Assembly (NCBI RefSeq): GCF_009377235.1
Contig: NZ_VMNX01000081.1
Location: 1-36,187 of the forward strand
Direction: 5' to 3'
Length of the DNA stretch: 36,187 nt
Source: Streptomyces acidicola
GTDB lineage: Bacteria; Actinomycetota; Actinomycetes; Streptomycetales; Streptomycetaceae
Shown: one piece after another, positions 31,868 through 36,187 of the stretch
Layout: every line of letters starts with the position of its first letter
Position numbering within the stretch: position 1 is the first letter of the stretch
Notes under the pieces: model-generated
Told to the model about the DNA's origin: nothing
The model's input: the letters and a program-made list of their open reading frames with translations, nothing else
The model's database searches: none
Program-made: the position numbers and the translations under genes

Positions 31868-32824
31868 CTAGACCGCCGGAGTTCCGCTGTCCGTGCGCGC
31901 CTCATCCACAGCCGCCCGGCGATCTTCCACGCGGCGGACAGTGCGATCCAGAAACGTCATCATCGAGGCAATGCGTTCTCTGGCCTGCTCGGCGGACGAG
32001 CTGAGGTTCGGGCGGTCCATGACACCGAGCGATCGCAGGAGGGGCTTGAGAACGTCGTCCCGGTAGGTCTTCAGGTCGTACCAGCCTGCGGCAGCCACCT
32101 CGTTGGACAGCCTCGTGACCTCCGGAAGATTCCGCGCCGGCATGGCGAAGTGCCGCACGGTGCGCGACAGGGCGTTCATCGCGGCGTCTGGCCTGAAGTC
32201 GAGAAGTGCGCGGAACAGGTCACGATAGAACAGCATATGGAGGTTCTCGTCCTGGGCGACCCGGGTGAAGAGACGCTCGCAGACAGGCTCGCCGCAGTTG
32301 GCTGCCGTGGCACGGTGGGCCACCCGGGTGGCCAGTTCCTGCACCATCACATAGGCCAGCCCCTCCTCCTGCGTCGGACGCTCCGGTGCCACCGTCGCCA
32401 TGTGCTGCATGCGCAGACGCTCGAGGACTACCGGGTCGAGCGCCCGGGCGGCGTGGGCGTACGCGCGCATGACCGTGGCGTGCCGGTCTTCTTCGGCAGC
32501 CCACCGGTGCGCCCATTCACGCCAGGCCGGAGCGCGCCCGAACGACTCCAGGCTTTGGAAATACGAGGGAAGATTATCCTCGGTGAGGATGCTGAGCATC
32601 AGCACCGACCGCGCGGTGGGCGACAGTGCCGACTGGGCGTCCTGCCAGGGAATGCCGTCAAGCGGGCCGTCGAAGTCACGCCCTTGGCCCCACGGCACGT
32701 ACTGATGCGGGAACCACTCCTGCGAAGTACGCAGGTGCCGGTCGAGCAGTTGCTCGACAACGGGTTCCAGGTCAATGAGCCAGCCAGGCTCGTGGTCACT
32801 CGTCACTGGGGCGCTGTCAGTCAT
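31868..32824 (-). CDS. Acyl-ACP desaturase (ferritin-like diiron)
   Basis: A 318-aa soluble diiron desaturase of the stearoyl-ACP 9-desaturase family. Iron ligands are visible: E82 in LTEDNLP, E112 and H115 in EEDRH, E163 in VQELATRVAHR, E193 and H196 in DENLH. It would introduce a double bond into an ACP-bound acyl chain. ATG 32824 follows AGGAG with 7 bases spacing; the longer in-frame start at 33046 has no ribosome site. The gene is flanked by the two copies of the 120-bp direct repeat and lies at the outer edge of the lipid cluster. Confidence 0.9.
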   Translation of the reverse strand: MTDSAPVTSDHEPGWLIDLEPVVEQLLDRHLRTSQEWFPHQYVPWGQGRDFDGPLDGIPWQDAQSALSPTARSVLMLSILTEDNLPSYFQSLESFGRAPAWREWAHRWAAEEDRHATVMRAYAHAARALDPVVLERLRMQHMATVAPERPTQEEGLAYVMVQELATRVAHRATAANCGEPVCERLFTRVAQDENLHMLFYRDLFRALLDFRPDAAMNALSRTVRHFAMPARNLPEVTRLSNEVAAAGWYDLKTYRDDVLKPLLRSLGVMDRPNLSSSAEQARERIASMMTFLDRTVRRVEDRRAAVDEARTDSGTPAV

Positions 32825-33030
32825 GGTGATCTCCTGGGGGTTGCTTAGTGCCGTCGCGGGCTGATCGCAGAGCCGTCCTGGCTTGACGCGCGGGGTTGGA
32901 CTGGTCGGCCGCAGGAAGGGCTGGATCCGCCTCCCTGTGACGGAGGCGTCAGCCGACGGGCTGCCCCGAGAAACCTGCGGCGCCGGAGGGCATGGTGTGT
33001 CAGGTACCGGTGCCGGCCGGGGGCAAGAAC

Positions 33031-33150
33031 GGCCGCTCTGCCTCACGAGGTGGGTTGATCGAAGTCGTCACGCCTGCACGTTAGAGGGCACATCCCTCAT
33101 TCAGCGCAACAAAGGCCGCTTATAGCTCAATCAACACCCAGACGAATGAC
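33031..33150. repeat. 120-bp direct repeat, copy 2 (upstream of the desaturase gene)
   Basis: Second copy of the element at 31615-31734, same orientation, 207 bases upstream of the desaturase ATG. The putative -35 TTCGTC and -10 TATAAG are retained; the dyad is partly degraded (ACAA for ATAA and GCTC for GCGC). Confidence 0.9.
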
Positions 33151-33196
33151 CATTCCGCAGATGCCCTGACCGGCCGGGATCCCGGTAAGCGCCAGC

Positions 33197-33370
33197 CAGG
33201 TGTGCCGTTCGCAGTTCAAGGAGCCGGACTTGTGAGGGCAGCGCGCCCGGGTCGGTGGGCACGCCGGAGTCCGCGTCATCCCCTTCACCGCACACGCCTG
33301 GGTAGAAGCCGACGGCACCCCCGTCGTCGAACCCTGCCCCACTACCAGCCTCCACCCCTCATCACCGTGA
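33197..33370 (+). pseudogene. Remnant of a lasso-peptide B2 (transglutaminase-like) leader protease
   Basis: In the frame ending at the stop 33368-33370 the translation reads GVRVIPFTAHAWVEADGTPVVEPCP; HAWVE with PVVEP is the conserved C-terminal catalytic-His region of lasso-peptide B2 proteins. The usual ending YYQPLITV then appears in another frame as YQPPPLITV, so a frameshift has occurred. Upstream, an in-frame stop at 33233-33235 and loss of the Cys half show the gene is dead. No lasso precursor, A, C or transporter gene was found in the window. Confidence 0.55.
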
Positions 33371-33840
33371 CACCCCACACAACCACAACCCCGCCGCCAA
33401 CCGACCAGCCAGGAAGGCGTCCGTTCCGATCGAGTTCGGTCTACGTTCTGGGTGGACCAACCGCTGCTCGGGCCGCAGGCTCAGCCCTGTGCGACGCGTC
33501 GCCGTGGAGATCGGCCAAAGGGTGAGGGGGAGGCCTGTTTCCTCGGCGGCCAGAATGCGTTTGTCAATGAGGTCTGGGAGTTCACCAGCTTGCAATCCGG
33601 TCCGAACCGCTTCCGCGATGGGGCGTGTGCCTCCCGTGGGGGTTGCGGCGTCGCAGTTGCCATTCGGCTCGGGTTTCGGCGGCGGTGCCCAGTCGAAGGT
33701 GAGTGGGGTTGGAGCAGCCGTGGAAGTCGCATGTGTGGCAGACGACGGGATCCTGGACCTCGGACCAGCCAGGTCTGCTGATCACGCCGTGGGCGAGTTG
33801 GTAGGCGAACAGGTGCGCCGGGACGGTGCCGCGGCGGAGG
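33362..33840 (-). pseudogene. Frameshifted HNH endonuclease gene
   Basis: Two minus-strand frames join into one HNH protein. The first (stop at 33582) reads VPAHLFAYQLAHG, then VVCHTCDFHGCSNPTHLRLGT with the Cys/His zinc pattern and HNH-type His, and loses frame after RRNPHGR. The rest continues in the frame 33362-33595 as AVRTGLQAGELPDLIDKRILAAEETGLPLTLW, a C-terminal part I recall from intact actinobacterial HNH proteins. No convincing start is visible upstream. HNH genes of this kind often ride on phage or mobile DNA. Confidence 0.65.
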
Positions 33841-33870
33841 GGCCCGGGAGGCTGGCTGCGCGGAATGATC

Positions 33871-34320
33871 CGTGGCCTGTTGAGCTGACTGCGCCGCCGG
33901 ACGATCCGAGGTTTGAGGCCGCGGTCGCCTGGGGGTTGCCCATCAGGAGTTTCCGACTCCTTTTTGGGCTGCGAAGTGTGCGGCCCCCTCTTGGTTGTTC
34001 TTCAGCACAGGGGGCCGCACGGCCTTCCGGCAGGAAGGTACGGCGTCGAGTGGCGCCTCTTCAGTCCATGGTGGGGGATGGGCGGCGGGACGCAAGCAGA
34101 AAGGACTGTTGGCGCCCAAAAGTGTTGAACCCGGGCTCATTTGCGGCCGCGCGCTACAGAGGGGGGAGTGACCCGCTGTCACGGAAGCATTGTTCCGTAC
34201 CTCCATGATCACATGGCATCGCGAGTGCAGGGCGGGTCATGCTGGGGCACCCCGCTGACGGCGCTTCAGCACCGGCGTCGGCAGGGATGTTTCCCAACCC
34301 GGCAGAGAAGAAGACGTGCA
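33871..34320. other. 450-base region with hairpin and dyad but no gene
   Basis: A 12-bp perfect inverted repeat (33978-33989 and 34009-34020, GTGCGGCCCCCT) forms a hairpin with a 19-base loop. A second dyad, ACGGAA-N6-TTCCGT (34181-34198), lies 123 bases before the next gene and could be its operator. No open frame here has normal codon bias. Confidence 0.5.
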
Positions 34321-34542
34321 ATGTCGAGTAAGAAGGTGGTGACCGTTGCCGTTCTGGTAGCGGTCCTCACATGGAGCACGGTCATGACCGTGCTGGGCCA
34401 AGTCGCGGCGGCTGCCGCACTGTTGCCCTCTCTGGGCCTGCTCGTGCAACAGATCGTCCAGGCCCTGACCGCCCCCGACGGGCCCCGCCCGGCGACCGAC
34501 CCGCCGATCGGCGACGGCGGACGGGAGGAAGCGCGCCGATGA
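34321..34542 (+). CDS. Small single-pass or hairpin membrane protein
   Basis: A 73-aa protein: MSSKKVVTVA start, a hydrophobic segment at residues 6-24, a second at about 28-48 (AAAAALLPSLGLLVQQIVQAL), then a Pro/Asp-rich hydrophilic tail. ATG 34321 has GAGAAGAAG upstream. Its stop overlaps the ATG of the HTH/sigma-like gene (ATGA), so the two are translated together, suggesting a membrane partner for the regulator. No family recognised. Confidence 0.65.
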   Translation: MSSKKVVTVAVLVAVLTWSTVMTVLGQVAAAAALLPSLGLLVQQIVQALTAPDGPRPATDPPIGDGGREEARR

Positions 34543-35420
34543 CGGGGCCGTTCTCGCTGCCTGAGCAGCACCCTCCCTCAGAACCCGGACCCAAGCGCGG
34601 CCGGAAACCGGCCCCCATCTCCGAGACCGCCGGCGTCACCCACCGCGCCTGGCTGGAGCCCGTCCGCAGCACCCTGTTCGCCAGCGGCCTGACCCTCAAC
34701 GACCTCGTCGACCGCTCCGGCTACTCCAAGACCCGCATCAGCGAACTGCTGCGCGGCAACGGCTACTACCCCGCCTGGGAGATCACCTTCAGCGTGGTCC
34801 GCGCCCTGGGACTGCCCGTCCAGCCCACACGCCGCCTGTGGACCGCGGCGGCCCGAGAGGCACACAAAGAGCCCAACTGGATACATCACTGCATACAGCA
34901 GGTCCTCCTGGAGCCGGAAGCCCAGCCCATAGCGCACCAAGGCTTCAGCGAGGCAATGCGCGCCCCCTACGCCGAGTACGCCCGCGCTTTTCTCCTGACC
35001 GACCACCGGGCCCGCTGGGTCGTCTCGGAAACCTTCGACATCCTCTGGCTGTGCTGGACCGACGCCGCCAACAGCCCCGACATCCGCCGCTACGCCTGGC
35101 GCCTTCTGCGCTCCCGCGTCATGGCCCGAGTCGACCGTCATCGCGACGGCCACCCCGACCTGCGCGCCGCCGCCTTCTCCGCCACAGGCGCCCAGAACGC
35201 TGACCCGGAGACCGGATTCACCGGCCTCAGCGACCTGATCAACCTCTTCGACGCCATCGCCCGCCTGCCGCACCGCGAGATGGACGTCACCGTGCTGCGC
35301 TACCTGTGCGGCATGAACCCTGACACCATCCCCGACATTCTCGGCCTGACCCCGGCCATCGCCCACGCCATCGACCACCATGCTCGCGCCGCCCTCGAAA
35401 GCATGCTCCACCGTTCGTAG
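34539..35420 (+). CDS. HTH protein with a C-terminal sigma-region-4-like domain
   Basis: A 293-aa protein. An XRE-like HTH lies at about residues 48-85 (LTLNDLVDRSGYSKTRISELL then ALGLPVQPTRRLW). The middle part is helical, and the C-terminus (LPHREMDVTVLRYLCGMNPDTIPDILGLTPAIAHAIDHHARAALE) has the shape of a sigma-70 region 4 HTH, as in ECF sigma factors. I recall this arrangement in Streptomyces proteins of unknown function. ATG 34539 overlaps the small membrane protein gene, and the next gene starts 24 bases downstream. Confidence 0.72.
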   Translation: MTGPFSLPEQHPPSEPGPKRGRKPAPISETAGVTHRAWLEPVRSTLFASGLTLNDLVDRSGYSKTRISELLRGNGYYPAWEITFSVVRALGLPVQPTRRLWTAAAREAHKEPNWIHHCIQQVLLEPEAQPIAHQGFSEAMRAPYAEYARAFLLTDHRARWVVSETFDILWLCWTDAANSPDIRRYAWRLLRSRVMARVDRHRDGHPDLRAAAFSATGAQNADPETGFTGLSDLINLFDAIARLPHREMDVTVLRYLCGMNPDTIPDILGLTPAIAHAIDHHARAALESMLHRS

Positions 35421-35444
35421 AACTCCCTGGAGTGACACCCTGCT

Positions 35445-36187
35445 ATGACCGCCATCGACCAGCTCCTGGCCCGCGCCTTGCTACGCAACAGCCCCCGCGT
35501 GCCCACCGACACCGTCCCCTACGAAGACTGCGTCTACCCCGTCCTCGCACCCGACGGCGCAGCCCTCGTCGACGATGACCCCGCCGACGCTGCCGCCGCA
35601 GCCCGGCTGCAAATCCTGTGCGAAGCCGTCGTGGCCTCCTCCACCCCTGACACCCTGGAATTCGTCACCGAACAACTACCCGAACCACGCAGCGCCTGGG
35701 TCCTGGGATGTGCCCTCCAACTCGCCGACACCGACGAAGGCGCCCGTTTCTGGTGGCAATACGCCGCTGGTGCCGGCGACGTCGCCGCCTCCTATTGCCT
35801 GTACCTGCATCACCTTTCCAGGGGCGAGGAACACGCCGCCGCCTTCTGGCACAACCAAGCCGGCTTCGACACCCCCACCGACTCCGAACCCCTCAGCCTC
35901 ACCGGCGGATGCCCGACCACCCATCAGATCCGGTTCGACGCCACCCTCGCCACAGTGCTGCGCGTCCTCAGCCATCTCCACACACCCGGCACCCGCACCC
36001 GCACTCACCGAGCCGACGCCGTCGCCAACTACGTCGCCCGCGCCGTCACCAACGGCTACGCTCGCCACCCTGGCGTGGAAATCCCCGTGCCGGAACCGCG
36101 CTTCGCCGACCGGATCGCCTTCATCCTCTCCCACACCCCGCCCTGGAATATCCGCCGCCCACGCCCGCGTCCCGCCCCTGTCTCTTA
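35445..36187 (+). CDS. Unrecognised protein, Sel1/TPR-like (cut by the window edge)
   Basis: ATG 35445 (MTAIDQLLARALLRN) opens a frame that runs off the right edge after about 247 codons. The middle (ARFWWQYAAGAGDVAASYCLYLHHL, then AAAFWHNQAGF) resembles Sel1/TPR-type helical repeats. The end of the visible part is Pro/Arg-rich. It directly follows the HTH/sigma-like gene and is probably in the same operon. No catalytic motif is visible. Confidence 0.72.
   Translation, partial: MTAIDQLLARALLRNSPRVPTDTVPYEDCVYPVLAPDGAALVDDDPADAAAAARLQILCEAVVASSTPDTLEFVTEQLPEPRSAWVLGCALQLADTDEGARFWWQYAAGAGDVAASYCLYLHHLSRGEEHAAAFWHNQAGFDTPTDSEPLSLTGGCPTTHQIRFDATLATVLRVLSHLHTPGTRTRTHRADAVANYVARAVTNGYARHPGVEIPVPEPRFADRIAFILSHTPPWNIRRPRPRPAPVS

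Overview
The window is high-GC DNA with the codon bias, GTG starts, four-base ATGA/GTGA gene overlaps and Shine-Dalgarno spacing typical of Streptomyces or a close relative. No rRNA, tRNA, CRISPR array or intact transposase was seen. Both edges cut genes: a PfkB-type sugar kinase on the left and an unrecognised CDS on the right.

Layout. (1) 1-6397: sugar module with a PfkB kinase divergent from a DeoR regulator, followed by a GH4 glycosidase and a GH38 alpha-mannosidase. (2) 6564-8705: a sulfotransferase and a convergent orphan ATP-grasp enzyme, separated by a terminator-like repeat. (3) 8981-11545: an overlapping metallophosphoesterase / Sfp-type phosphopantetheinyl transferase / isoprenyl diphosphate synthase operon. 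(4) 11617-16804: a minus-strand set (XRE-type HTH regulator, ImmA/IrrE-type metalloprotease, MAB_1171c-like membrane protein, polyene-epoxidase-like FAD enzyme, 75-aa peptide ending in W-C-P-E-I), with a divergent MmyB-like ligand-binding protein across a perfect 22-bp palindrome. Together with the neighbouring prenyl synthase this resembles the logic of a ComQ/ComX prenylated-peptide system and is the most novel candidate here. (5) 17073-23739: a tightly coupled ABC importer (NMT1/SsuA-like binding protein, two permeases, ATPase), a divergent IclR regulator with two matching operators, and a VanA/VanB-like Rieske oxygenase operon with an extra 75-aa protein. This looks like uptake and oxidation of an aromatic or methoxylated compound.

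(6) 24645-32824: a lipid cluster. It holds a PAP2/Aur1-like membrane enzyme divergent from an alpha-oxoamine synthase (serine-palmitoyltransferase-like), a GNAT-fold acyltransferase, a dedicated ACP and a ketosynthase, then convergent genes for a membrane methyltransferase, an NAD-dependent epimerase/reductase and an acyl-ACP desaturase. Synthase, ACP, GNAT acyltransferase and SDR reductase match the known bacterial ceramide pathway, so I propose a sphingolipid-like pathway in an actinomycete. A 120-bp direct repeat carrying a putative promoter sits upstream of both the reductase and the desaturase genes.

(7) 33197-36187: a decayed segment with remnants of a lasso-peptide B2 protease and a frameshifted HNH endonuclease, then a small membrane protein coupled to an HTH / sigma-region-4-like fusion and a cut CDS.

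Starts were chosen from ribosome binding sites, overlaps and remembered family N-termini. No searches were run. Family calls rest on motifs read from the translations.
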